The notes beneath the pieces are model-generated. The model searched no databases and was not told where the DNA came from. It was given only the letters and a program-made list of their open reading frames with translations. 64,000 bases of DNA, taken from DASUPK01 sp963831605. GTDB lineage: Bacteria; Actinomycetota; Thermoleophilia; Solirubrobacterales; 70-9. Both the position numbers and the translations under genes were made by a program. This document shows, piece by piece, positions 1 to 6,969 of this stretch (position 1 is its first letter; the number at the start of each line of letters is the position of its first letter). The stretch lies in the NCBI GenBank assembly GCA_963831605.1, contig CAWHQR010000002.1, positions 186,001 through 250,000 on the forward strand, given 5' to 3'.

Positions 1-422
1 AGGGGACGATTTTCATCAGCGTCACCGACTCGGACAAGCCCGCCGCGACCCAGCTCGCGACCCGCTTCCACGACCTCGGCTTCGAGGTGATCGCCACCTC
101 CGGCACGGCCCAGGCGATCTCCGCGATGGGTGTGCCGGTGCGCAAGATCAAGAAGATCGGCGAGGGGTCCCCGAACGTCGTGGACTGCATCCGCTCGGAG
201 GAGGTCGACCTGGTGATCAACACCCCGACCGGCTCCGGCGCGCGCACCGACGGGTACGAGATCCGCACAGAGGCGATCCGCCACGGCATTCCGTGCGTCA
301 CCACGATGACCGGCGCCTCCGCCGCCTCGCGGGCGATCTTCGCGGCGGCCCAGGGCGACGTCGAGGTCCAGTCGCTTCAGGAGCTGCACAGCCCCGAGGA
401 GCGCGAGCCATCGAAGAGATGA
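1..422 (+). CDS. carB: Carbamoyl-phosphate synthase large subunit, C-terminal end (partial)
   Basis: The reading frame is open from base 3 and the gene begins upstream of the window, so only the last ~139 residues are visible. They form the MGS-like allosteric domain of the large subunit, recognisable from ISVTDSDKP, ATSGTAQ and KIGEGSPNV. The enzyme makes carbamoyl phosphate from glutamine or ammonia, bicarbonate and ATP for pyrimidine and arginine synthesis. Its stop codon overlaps the ATG of pyrK as ATGA, so the two are probably translationally coupled within a pyrimidine operon. Confidence 0.95.
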   Translation, partial: GTIFISVTDSDKPAATQLATRFHDLGFEVIATSGTAQAISAMGVPVRKIKKIGEGSPNVVDCIRSEEVDLVINTPTGSGARTDGYEIRTEAIRHGIPCVTTMTGASAASRAIFAAAQGDVEVQSLQELHSPEEREPSKR

Positions 423-1300
423 CGGCTGGAGCGGCGCGCGGAGTGGGACTGGGGGAGAGGGTGACCGCCCCCTTCGGCCGCCGCCTCTGCGAGGTGACGC
501 GGAACATCCCATCCGGCGGCTATCGGATCTTCTCGCTGCTCGATCCGGCGGGTCCAGATCCCGCCGCCGGCCAGTTCTACATGCTTGCTGCGGAATCTGG
601 TTGGGGCGGAGACGAGGGGCGCCCGTACCTGGCCCGGGCCTTCTCGGTCGCCGATGCCGAGAGGGAGGGCGACGGCGTCAGGTTGGACTTCCTCGTGCAG
701 GCGGTGGGCCCCGGCACTTCGAGGCTCGCGGCGTTGGAGCCGACCGAGAGCCTCTGGATTCATGGCCCTCTCGGCCGTCCCTTCGCCGCGCCCACGGATG
801 TGGCTCCGGCCGCCGCCGGGGCCATCCTGATCGGCGGCGGCATCGGCGTGGCGCCCCTGGCGCTGTGGCGGCGGCGCCTGCTTCGAGCCGGGGTTCCCGC
901 GCGAGTCCTGCTCGGCTTCCGAGACCGCCCGAATTCCGGGGGTCTCGACCTCTTCGACTGCAGCGAGATCAGGCTGGCCAGCGAGGACGGGCATACGGGT
1001 CATCGCGGCTACGTCACGGACCTGCTCGCCGTGCTGCTGGAGGGGGATGACGCGGGGAGCGCGGCCGTCTACGCCTGCGGGCCGCCCGCGATGCTCGAGG
1101 CCGTGCGGGTGATGTGCGCGGACCGAGGGGTGGCCTGCGAGCTGGCCCTCGAGGCGCCGATGGCCTGCGGCTTCGGGGCCTGCTTCGGCTGCGCGATCCC
1201 GCTCAGCGGCGATCGCGGCTATATGCGCCTCTGCGTCGACGGGCCGGTGGTCCGCGGTGACGAGATCGAGACCGCTCTCGTCGAGGGGTCGGGCCATTGA
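419..1300 (+). CDS. pyrK: Dihydroorotate dehydrogenase electron transfer subunit
   Basis: The 293-residue protein has a ferredoxin-reductase-like FAD-binding half (GQFYMLA near residue 46, then RAFSVAD) and a nucleotide-binding segment (IGGGIGVAP). Near the C-terminus is a four-cysteine 2Fe-2S site at Cys250, Cys255, Cys258 and Cys272. PyrK passes electrons from dihydroorotate oxidation in PyrD to NAD. I chose the ATG that overlaps the carB stop (ATGA) over an upstream in-frame codon inside carB. Having pyrK directly before pyrD implies a class 1B, NAD-dependent dehydrogenase. Confidence 0.93.
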   Translation: MTAGAARGVGLGERVTAPFGRRLCEVTRNIPSGGYRIFSLLDPAGPDPAAGQFYMLAAESGWGGDEGRPYLARAFSVADAEREGDGVRLDFLVQAVGPGTSRLAALEPTESLWIHGPLGRPFAAPTDVAPAAAGAILIGGGIGVAPLALWRRRLLRAGVPARVLLGFRDRPNSGGLDLFDCSEIRLASEDGHTGHRGYVTDLLAVLLEGDDAGSAAVYACGPPAMLEAVRVMCADRGVACELALEAPMACGFGACFGCAIPLSGDRGYMRLCVDGPVVRGDEIETALVEGSGH

Positions 1301-2172
1301 CGGTCGACTTCTGCGGCATCGAGCTGCGGCATCCGGTGATCAACGGCTCGGGCACGTTCGATGCGATCGCGGCTCGCCGCGCCTTCGGGGACGCGCTGCT
1401 CGAGGAGTTCCCCTTCTCGGCCTTCGTCTCGAAGACCATCACGCCGGAGCCGCGAGCCGGCAACCCGCCTCCACGGCTCTGGGAGACGCCCTCGGGTTTG
1501 ATCAACTCGATCGGATTGCCCAATAAGGGCCTCGACGGCTTCCTGGATCACGATCTTCCTCAGCTCGCCGATCTTCCGGTGCCACTGATCGTCTCGGTGA
1601 TGGGAACCAGCCACGACGAGTTCGGGACACTCGTCGAGGGGGTCGGCGATCGCGAGGAGGTGTCGGCTCTCGAGCTCAACGTCTCCTGTCCGAACGTCAA
1701 GTCGGGGCTCATCGTCGGGGAGTCGCCCGAGGAGGCAAAATCCCTGCTCAGCGCCATGAAACCGCTGACCGAGAAGCCGCTGATCGTGAAGCTCACCCCG
1801 AACATCGCCGACCCGGTCCCCGTCGCGATCGCCGCGGAGGAGGGGGGAGCCGACGCGGTCTCCCTGATCAACACACTGCGAGCCGTCGCGTTCGATCCGG
1901 AGAAGGGCGAGCGCTGGCTCGGCGGCGGCACGGGCGGGCTCTCCGGGCCGGCGGTGCGCGCCGTGGCGCTGGCGCAGGTTCATGCCGTGGCCGGCTCGGT
2001 CTCAGTCCCGGTGGTTGCGATGGGAGGTGTCTCCAGCGGCCGGGACGCCGCCGAGATGCTCCGCGCCGGTGCAAGCATCGTTGCCGTTGGGACGGAGAGC
2101 TTTCGCGACCCGACGGCAGGGTCCCGGATCGCTGCCGAGCTGGGTGGGGAGCGGGCTCGGATATCCGGATAG
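1297..2172 (+). CDS. pyrD: Dihydroorotate dehydrogenase, class 1B catalytic subunit
   Basis: This 291-residue TIM-barrel flavoprotein oxidises dihydroorotate to orotate. Visible family features are the SKTITP segment near residue 45, NVSCPN with Cys131 at the class 1B active-site base position, KLTPN near residue 169 and a C-terminal phosphate-binding Gly-rich stretch (MGGVSSG). It starts with TTG, which overlaps the pyrK stop as TTGA. The pairing with pyrK fixes the class. It is probably the last gene of the carB-pyrK-pyrD run. Confidence 0.94.
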   Translation: MTVDFCGIELRHPVINGSGTFDAIAARRAFGDALLEEFPFSAFVSKTITPEPRAGNPPPRLWETPSGLINSIGLPNKGLDGFLDHDLPQLADLPVPLIVSVMGTSHDEFGTLVEGVGDREEVSALELNVSCPNVKSGLIVGESPEEAKSLLSAMKPLTEKPLIVKLTPNIADPVPVAIAAEEGGADAVSLINTLRAVAFDPEKGERWLGGGTGGLSGPAVRAVALAQVHAVAGSVSVPVVAMGGVSSGRDAAEMLRAGASIVAVGTESFRDPTAGSRIAAELGGERARISG

Positions 2173-2175
2173 ACG

Positions 2176-2196
2176 GGGGTTTTTTTCACAAACCCC
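2176..2196 (+). other. Small hairpin between pyrD and mihF
   Basis: GGGGTTT (2176-2182) and AAACCCC (2190-2196) form a 7-bp perfect inverted repeat with a 7-nt loop, directly after the pyrD stop. It has no following T-run, so as a terminator it is weak. It may mark the end of the pyrimidine transcript. Confidence 0.4.
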
Positions 2197-2228
2197 AAAA
2201 AGGTCTTTCCGCTCAACCCGACCGCGGA

Positions 2229-2234
2229 TATACT
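2229..2234 (+). promoter_or_regulatory. -10 box of mihF (TATACT), leaderless type
   Basis: TATACT ends 9 nt before the mihF ATG. Transcription would therefore begin at or next to the start codon. No Shine-Dalgarno sequence lies between. Confidence 0.65.
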
Positions 2235-2243
2235 GCCGCCCCG

Positions 2244-2576
2244 ATGCAGGCCCCGGTCCAGTCCTCCAACGCCGCCCCCGAGAGATCACTGGACCAGAGG
2301 ATGGAAGCCCTGAGAAGGGCCAATGACATCCGTTCCAAGCGGGCCCAGCTGAAGCGGGACCTCAAGGGCAACAAGGTCAAGATCCAGACGCTGCTCATGG
2401 ATCCGCCCGAGTACGTGCAGACCGCCAAGGTGATCGACATGCTGATGGCGGTCCCCAAGTACGGCCGGGTCAAGACGAATCGGATCCTCAACCAGTGCCG
2501 GATCTCGCCGTCGAAGACGATCGGCGGCCTCTCCGAGCGCCAGCGCGCCGAACTCGTCGCACAGCTGCGCAAGTAA
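2244..2576 (+). CDS. mihF: Actinobacterial integration host factor mIHF
   Basis: The 110-residue protein carries the hallmark blocks of this DNA-binding nucleoid protein, including VPKYGRVKTNRIL and CRISPSKTIGGLS, which form a helix-two-turn-helix DNA-contacting fold. mIHF is confined to Actinobacteria and is essential in mycobacteria (established knowledge). Its place just upstream of gmk-rpoZ-coaBC is the conserved actinobacterial order. The gene has its own -10 box very close to the ATG, so it is probably transcribed strongly and without a leader. Confidence 0.95.
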   Translation: MQAPVQSSNAAPERSLDQRMEALRRANDIRSKRAQLKRDLKGNKVKIQTLLMDPPEYVQTAKVIDMLMAVPKYGRVKTNRILNQCRISPSKTIGGLSERQRAELVAQLRK

Positions 2577-2629
2577 CGCGGTATCCCGGCGCTTTTCGCG
2601 GCCGTCCCTGCGGTCATGATCCAGTCTCC

Positions 2630-3193
2630 GTGGGGAAGGTCTTCGTCATCACCGGGCCGTCCGGGGTCGGCAAGGGAACGCTGATCGAGCAGCTGCTCGA
2701 ACGCGTCCCGGAGCTCGAGCTCTCTGTCTCGGCCACGACCAGGGAGCCGAGGCCCGGAGAGATCGACGCACGCGATTACTTCTTCCTTGCGCCGGAGGAG
2801 TTCCGGCGGCGCCTCGAGGCCGGGGACTTCCTCGAGCACGCGAGCTACAGCGGCAACTACTACGGGACCCTGCGGGAGGAGGTGGAGCGGCGACTGGCCG
2901 AGGGCCGGTCGGTCGTCCTCGAGATCGAGGTGCAGGGAGCGCGCCAGGTCCGCGATGCGCTCGGTGACGACGCGGTCCTGATCTTCATTGCGCCGCCTGA
3001 CGAGCAGGTCCTGCGCGAGCGGCTCGAGGGCCGTGGAACCGATTCTCCCGAGGACATCGAGCAGCGCCTGCGCACGGCCGAGATCGAACTCGGGGCGCGC
3101 TCCGAGTTCCCCCTCGAGGTCGTGAACGACGAGGTGCAGAAAGCGGCCTCCGAATTGGAGAAGCTCGTCCGCGGTGAGCTATCCCTACACTGA
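2630..3193 (+). CDS. gmk: Guanylate kinase
   Basis: The 187-residue protein phosphorylates GMP to GDP. The P-loop GPSGVGKGT is at residues 9-17, followed by the GMP-binding SATTREPRPGE and YFF segments. I chose the GTG at 2630 because it leaves the normal short N-terminus before the P-loop. The longer in-frame extension would overlap mihF and is low-complexity. A CATGAT hexamer ends 9 nt before this GTG. The stop codon runs into the -10 box of rpoZ. Confidence 0.94.
   Translation: MGKVFVITGPSGVGKGTLIEQLLERVPELELSVSATTREPRPGEIDARDYFFLAPEEFRRRLEAGDFLEHASYSGNYYGTLREEVERRLAEGRSVVLEIEVQGARQVRDALGDDAVLIFIAPPDEQVLRERLEGRGTDSPEDIEQRLRTAEIELGARSEFPLEVVNDEVQKAASELEKLVRGELSLH
3186..3191 (+). promoter_or_regulatory. 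-10 box of rpoZ (TACACT), leaderless type
   Basis: TACACT lies in the last codons of gmk and ends 7 nt before the rpoZ ATG. No ribosome-binding site intervenes. Confidence 0.6.
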
Positions 3194-3198
3194 CCCCC

Positions 3199-3435
3199 AT
3201 GTCAATGATCACGCCAAGAGTCGACAAGCTTCTCGCGCACACCGATACCCACTACGCCGCCGTCTGCGTCGCGGCGAAGCGGGCCCGCCAGATCAACGCG
3301 TACTACCACTCCCTCTCCGAGGGTGCATACGGCGAGTACACGCCGCCGATGGTCGAGGTTCCCAGCGGGAACTACCTGACCATTGCCCTGGAGGAGACGG
3401 CGGCGGGCAAGCTGAAGTACGAGTACAAGGCTTAG
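3199..3435 (+). CDS. rpoZ: RNA polymerase omega subunit
   Basis: This is a 78-residue omega subunit, which helps assemble and stabilise RNA polymerase by binding beta-prime. The diagnostic segment is the VAAKRARQIN helix (residues ~25-34), followed by a short Gly/Pro-rich linker and the LTIALEE strand. The position between gmk and coaBC is the standard bacterial arrangement. The start is the ATG 5 nt after the gmk stop. Confidence 0.95.
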   Translation: MSMITPRVDKLLAHTDTHYAAVCVAAKRARQINAYYHSLSEGAYGEYTPPMVEVPSGNYLTIALEETAAGKLKYEYKA

Positions 3436-3441
3436 TCCGGC

Positions 3442-3449
3442 AAAGGAGG
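3442..3449 (+). promoter_or_regulatory. Strong ribosome-binding site of coaBC
   Basis: AAAGGAGG matches the Shine-Dalgarno consensus perfectly and sits 5 nt before the ATG at 3455. It favours that codon over the GTG at 3452. It is one of very few clear Shine-Dalgarno sites in this window. Confidence 0.75.
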
Positions 3450-3454
3450 GCGTG

Positions 3455-4714
3455 ATGGCCCGCATCCTGGTTGGGGTGAGTGGCGGTATCGCCGCCTACA
3501 AGTCGCTTGAGCTCGCGCGCCTCGCCACCAAGGAGGGGCATTCGGTCCGGGTGTTGATGACGCCCGCGGCGCAGCGCTTCGTGGGCGCAGCGTCCTTCGA
3601 GGGAATCACCGGTGCGCCGGTGCTGACCGACGAGTTCGAACGGGACCCCACCCGCGGAGCCTTCCCCGGCGACCCGGTGCCGGAGCACGATCCGATCGGC
3701 CACCTGGAGGTCGTCGCCAACGCCGACGCCTATCTGGTAGCGCCCGCCTCGGCCAACACGATCGCGAAGCTCGCCGCCGGGATCGCCGATTCGATGCTCA
3801 CCACCTCGTTCCTCGCCTGCTCCGCGCCGCGTCTCGTGGCTCCCGCGATGAACGACCGGATGTACCGCGACCCGGCCACCCAGGAGAACCTGGCCACACT
3901 CCGCAGGCGCGGCATCGTCGTGATCGAGCCGGAGGAAGGTGCACTGGCCTCTCGCGGGGAGCATGGCGTCGGGCGCCTACCCGAGCCGCGTGCCCTGCTC
4001 GACGCGATCGAGCAGACGGCCCCCGGCCCGATCGGCCCCTGGGATGGCCTCCGGGTCCTGATCTCCGCCGGCGGCACCCGCGAGCCGATCGATCCCGTTC
4101 GCTTCATCGGCAATCGCTCCTCCGGCCGCATGGGCCTCGCCCTCGCCGAGCGTGCCGCCCGGCGCGGCGCCGAGGTGACTCTCGTGGCAGCCAACGTCTC
4201 CCTGCCCGCGCCGCCCGGGGTCCGTCGGGTCGATGTCGAGACCGCGGCCGATCTCGGTGGCGCTCTGGCGCGCGAATTCGATTCGACCGACGTCCTGGTG
4301 ATGGCCGCCGCTCCCGCCGACTTCCGGCCTCGACACGCGGTGGGGGAGAAGATCCACCGCGAGGGCGGCGGGCTCGACCTCGACCTGGAGGCGACGGAGG
4401 ACATCCTCGCCGGCCTGTCGGCGCGACGGCGCGAGGGCCAGACGATCGTGGGCTTCGCGGCAGAGACGGATCACGACCCCAAGCGCGCCAGGGAGAAGCT
4501 CGAGCGCAAGGGCGCGGATGCGATCGTCTTCAACGACGTCTCTCGTTCCGAGATCGGCTTCGAGAGTGCCGAGAACGAGGTGGTGATCGTCGAGCGCTCG
4601 GGGGAGCACCCGGTGCCGCTCGCCTCGAAGGAGCAGGTGGCGGACGCGATCCTCGATCGGATCGAGGCGATCCGGTCCAGCTCCGCCGCGCCGCGCGCCA
4701 AGCCGCACGACTGA
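3455..4714 (+). CDS. coaBC: Bifunctional phosphopantothenoylcysteine decarboxylase / phosphopantothenate-cysteine ligase
   Basis: The 419-residue protein performs two steps of coenzyme A synthesis. The N-terminal flavoprotein (CoaC) has GVSGGIAAYK, the PASANT motif near residue 92 and PAMN. The C-terminal ligase (CoaB) has SAGGTREPIDPVRFIGN and the FNDVS motif. In the CoaC flap, where E. coli has an ACGD cysteine, this protein reads ALASRGEHGVGRLPE with no cysteine. I recall that other actinobacterial homologues also lack it. The gene follows gmk-rpoZ, as is usual. Confidence 0.94.
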   Translation: MARILVGVSGGIAAYKSLELARLATKEGHSVRVLMTPAAQRFVGAASFEGITGAPVLTDEFERDPTRGAFPGDPVPEHDPIGHLEVVANADAYLVAPASANTIAKLAAGIADSMLTTSFLACSAPRLVAPAMNDRMYRDPATQENLATLRRRGIVVIEPEEGALASRGEHGVGRLPEPRALLDAIEQTAPGPIGPWDGLRVLISAGGTREPIDPVRFIGNRSSGRMGLALAERAARRGAEVTLVAANVSLPAPPGVRRVDVETAADLGGALAREFDSTDVLVMAAAPADFRPRHAVGEKIHREGGGLDLDLEATEDILAGLSARRREGQTIVGFAAETDHDPKRAREKLERKGADAIVFNDVSRSEIGFESAENEVVIVERSGEHPVPLASKEQVADAILDRIEAIRSSSAAPRAKPHD

Positions 4715-4745
4715 TCGACGCCGAATTCGGCCTTGTGCGCCCTTC

Positions 4746-4751
4746 TACACT
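4746..4751 (+). promoter_or_regulatory. -10 box (TACACT) of the TPR gene, leaderless type
   Basis: TACACT ends 6 nt before the ATG at 4758, in a short AT-richer gap after coaBC. Confidence 0.6.
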
Positions 4752-4757
4752 GGGTGC

Positions 4758-5144
4758 ATGGTCAAGAACGAGCATCCTCAGCCGAACGAGTCCCTGTATT
4801 CGCTGTACAGGCGCGGCATGGAGCTGCTCGAGGATGGTTCCTTCGAGGAGGCCACGGTGCCGCTGAAGGAGGCGGCTCGGCAGGCGCCTGAGAAGAGCTC
4901 CGTGCGCGAGGCGCTCGGCCGTGCTTTGTTCCGCACGCGCCACTACGCGGAGGCCGCGACCGAGTTCGAGGCCGTGGTCGAGACGCATCCCGTCAACGAC
5001 TACGCCCACTTCTGCCTCGGCCGCGCCCTCACCAAGACCGGCGAGACGCGGCGTGCCCGCCATCACCTGGCGCTGGCGTCGAACCTGAGACCCGAGCGGC
5101 GCGACTACCGCATCTACAGAGAGCGCCTGGCCGCCCGCGCGTAG
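4758..5144 (+). CDS. Small TPR-repeat protein
   Basis: The 128-residue, soluble, all-helical protein contains about three tetratricopeptide repeats, from roughly residue 13 (LYSLYRRGMELLEDGSFEEA) through ALGRALFRTRHYAEAATEFE to LGRALTKTGETRRARHHLAL. Such repeats mediate protein-protein contacts. No catalytic domain is attached, so the partner is unknown. It has its own leaderless-type promoter, and the following ureohydrolase gene starts 9 nt after its stop, so the two may be co-transcribed. Confidence 0.8.
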   Translation: MVKNEHPQPNESLYSLYRRGMELLEDGSFEEATVPLKEAARQAPEKSSVREALGRALFRTRHYAEAATEFEAVVETHPVNDYAHFCLGRALTKTGETRRARHHLALASNLRPERRDYRIYRERLAARA

Positions 5145-5153
5145 CGTCGACGG

Positions 5154-6026
5154 ATGACCGAGATCCGCGTCCTTGCTGTTCCCTACGAGATCGGCGCCCT
5201 GCGCATGGGCGTCGGACGCGGTCCGGAGCACCTCCTGAAGGCCGGCGCGGAGGAGGCGCTGGCCGGCGATGGCGCTCGGGTCAACCTGGAATTGATCGAG
5301 CTCGAGGAGGACCGCAGGGACCGGAGCGGTGCCAGCGAGGCGCAGGCGGCGTTCGAGCTGATCGGCCGGGTCTCCGCGGGCGTCCGCCGGGCGATCGCCG
5401 ATGGGGCCTTCCCGGTACTGCTCTCCGGCAGCTGCTGTGCCGGGATCGGGGTGGTGACAGGTCTGGACGAGCGCTCGCCGGGCGTCGTCTGGTTCGACAC
5501 GCACGGGGACTTCAACACGCCGGAGTCCACCATTGACGGTTACTTCGATGGCATGCCGCTGGCGACTCTCACCGGCGGTGGCTGGCGGACCCTCGTCAAC
5601 CAGGCCGAGATCAGGACGGTGCCGGAGTCAGCGGTCGTGCTGGCCGGTGCACACAACTTCGACCCGCTCGAGCGGCTCCGCCTCGAGTCCTCGGCGGTCC
5701 ACCACCTACCGCCGTCCGCGATCGACTCCGACGACGCGGTGGCACGTGCCGTGGACGCGCTGGACCCGGCGGCGAGCGGTCTCTATCTCCACCTGGACCT
5801 CGACGTGCTCGACTCCGAGGTCGCCCCGGTCAACATCTACAGCGTTCCGGGCGGGCTGACCGCCGGCCAGCTCGTCGCGCAGGTTCGCTCGCTGCTGGAC
5901 ACGGGGGAGGTCAGGGCGGTGTCGCTCACGGCATACGACCCCGAGTGCGACACCGAGGACCGAGTGCCGCCGATCGCCCTGAGCGTGCTCGAGGCCGTGG
6001 GCGAGCGCGTCGCACGAGGGACATGA
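5154..6026 (+). CDS. Ureohydrolase (arginase/agmatinase) family protein with altered metal site
   Basis: The 290-residue protein has the arginase fold. Two metal-binding motifs are intact: D115-T-H117-G-D119 and D215-L-D217 followed by VLD. The first motif, normally GGDHS with a metal-binding histidine, reads G92-S-C94-C95-A, so that histidine is missing. The substrate is therefore uncertain, and arginase activity should not be assumed. It may belong to an uncharacterised subfamily in which cysteine replaces the ligand. The stop overlaps the dtd ATG (ATGA), which suggests co-translation. Confidence 0.8.
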   Translation: MTEIRVLAVPYEIGALRMGVGRGPEHLLKAGAEEALAGDGARVNLELIELEEDRRDRSGASEAQAAFELIGRVSAGVRRAIADGAFPVLLSGSCCAGIGVVTGLDERSPGVVWFDTHGDFNTPESTIDGYFDGMPLATLTGGGWRTLVNQAEIRTVPESAVVLAGAHNFDPLERLRLESSAVHHLPPSAIDSDDAVARAVDALDPAASGLYLHLDLDVLDSEVAPVNIYSVPGGLTAGQLVAQVRSLLDTGEVRAVSLTAYDPECDTEDRVPPIALSVLEAVGERVARGT

Positions 6027-6439
6027 GGGCGCTCGTCCAGCGCGTCAGCCAGGCCGCCGTCGACATCGAGGGGGAGAGGGTGGCGCAGATCGGCCCGGGG
6101 TTGCTGGTGCTGCTCGGCGTCTCGCGCGAGGACACGGAGGCGGAGGCCGACAGGCTGGCTGACAAGGTGCGCGCGCTGCGGATCTTCGATGACGCCGAAG
6201 GGAAGATGAACGAGCCGCTCGGCGATCGCGAGATCCTCTGCGTCAGCCAGTTCACCCTCTACGGGGACACGAAGAAGGGGACCCGGCCCAGCTATATCCA
6301 GGCGGCACCCGGCGAGCAGGCGGAGCCGCTCTATGACCGCTTCTGCGAGCGGGCCGGGGCGAAGAGGGGCGTCTTCGGGGCCTGCATGGGCGTCGCGCTG
6401 ATCAACGACGGCCCGGTCACGGTCATGTTGGAGGTCTAG
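6023..6439 (+). CDS. dtd: D-aminoacyl-tRNA deacylase
   Basis: The 138-residue protein hydrolyses D-amino acids (and glycine) from mischarged tRNA. It carries both active-site motifs of the family: SQFTLYG near residue 77 and the Gly-cisPro motif GPVT near the C-terminus (NDGPVTVM). The ATG overlaps the upstream stop by ATGA. Length and domain coverage are normal. It ends just before a new promoter and attenuator-like leader for the rimP operon. Confidence 0.95.
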   Translation: MRALVQRVSQAAVDIEGERVAQIGPGLLVLLGVSREDTEAEADRLADKVRALRIFDDAEGKMNEPLGDREILCVSQFTLYGDTKKGTRPSYIQAAPGEQAEPLYDRFCERAGAKRGVFGACMGVALINDGPVTVMLEV

Positions 6440-6450
6440 CCAGGCGGGGC

Positions 6451-6456
6451 TATACT
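6451..6456 (+). promoter_or_regulatory. -10 box (TATACT) of the rimP-nusA-infB operon
   Basis: TATACT lies 12 nt after the dtd stop. Unlike most promoters here it is followed by a leader of about 70 nt before the first gene, and that leader contains a terminator-like hairpin. Confidence 0.6.
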
Positions 6457-6476
6457 CGCCTCGGAACCTTTTTTCG

Positions 6477-6521
6477 CACCTAACCGCAGGTCGAAAGGTG
6501 GGCGAGCGCCCGCCTTTTTTT
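6477..6521 (+). terminator. Intrinsic terminator in the rimP leader, possible attenuator
   Basis: GGTGGGCGAGCGCCCGCC (6497-6514) folds into a GC-rich hairpin and runs straight into seven Ts (6515-6521), a classic intrinsic terminator. It sits between the operon's -10 box and the rimP start codon. The upstream CACCT (6477-6481) is complementary to AGGTG (6496-6500), the left arm of the terminator, so an alternative pairing could prevent termination. Alternatively it simply terminates dtd read-through. Confidence 0.6.
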
Positions 6522-6531
6522 GGGCCTTCAC

Positions 6532-6969
6532 ATGGACACAGAACTCACACAGCTACAGGAGAAGATCGAGGACCGGCTGCTCGCTGAGCAGCCGGACGTC
6601 GAGCTGCTCGCGCTCGAGCGGCCCGCCGCGGAGCGCCTGCGGCTCGTCATCGATCGCCCGGGCGGGGTTGACATCGCGCTCTGCGAGAGCGTCACCGGCT
6701 CGCTTCGCGACCTGCTCGAGGACTGGTCGCTCGAAGTCTCGTCTCCCGGCCCCGATCGCCCACTCACCAAGCCCGAGCATTTCAAGCGGTTTCTCGGCAA
6801 CAGGGTGCGCGTCAAGACCAGCGAGGAGATCGCGGGCCGCAACAGCTTCACCGGCACTCTCACCGCTGCCGACGAAGAGCAGCTCAGCGTCGAGGCTCCC
6901 GAGGGCCCGGTGTCCATTCCACTGCAGAGCGTCCGCCGTTCAAATCTTGTCCCCGAGGAGGTTGCATGA
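6532..6969 (+). CDS. rimP: Ribosome maturation factor RimP
   Basis: The 145-residue protein assists 30S subunit assembly. The two-domain RimP fold is recognisable from RLVIDRPGGVDIALCE, the family signature LEVSSPGPDRPL near residues 70-81 and a C-terminal SH3-like domain. The ATG at 6532 gives the standard N-terminus. A TTG four codons upstream overlaps the T-run and is less likely. There is no obvious Shine-Dalgarno site. The stop overlaps the nusA ATG. Confidence 0.94.
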   Translation: MDTELTQLQEKIEDRLLAEQPDVELLALERPAAERLRLVIDRPGGVDIALCESVTGSLRDLLEDWSLEVSSPGPDRPLTKPEHFKRFLGNRVRVKTSEEIAGRNSFTGTLTAADEEQLSVEAPEGPVSIPLQSVRRSNLVPEEVA

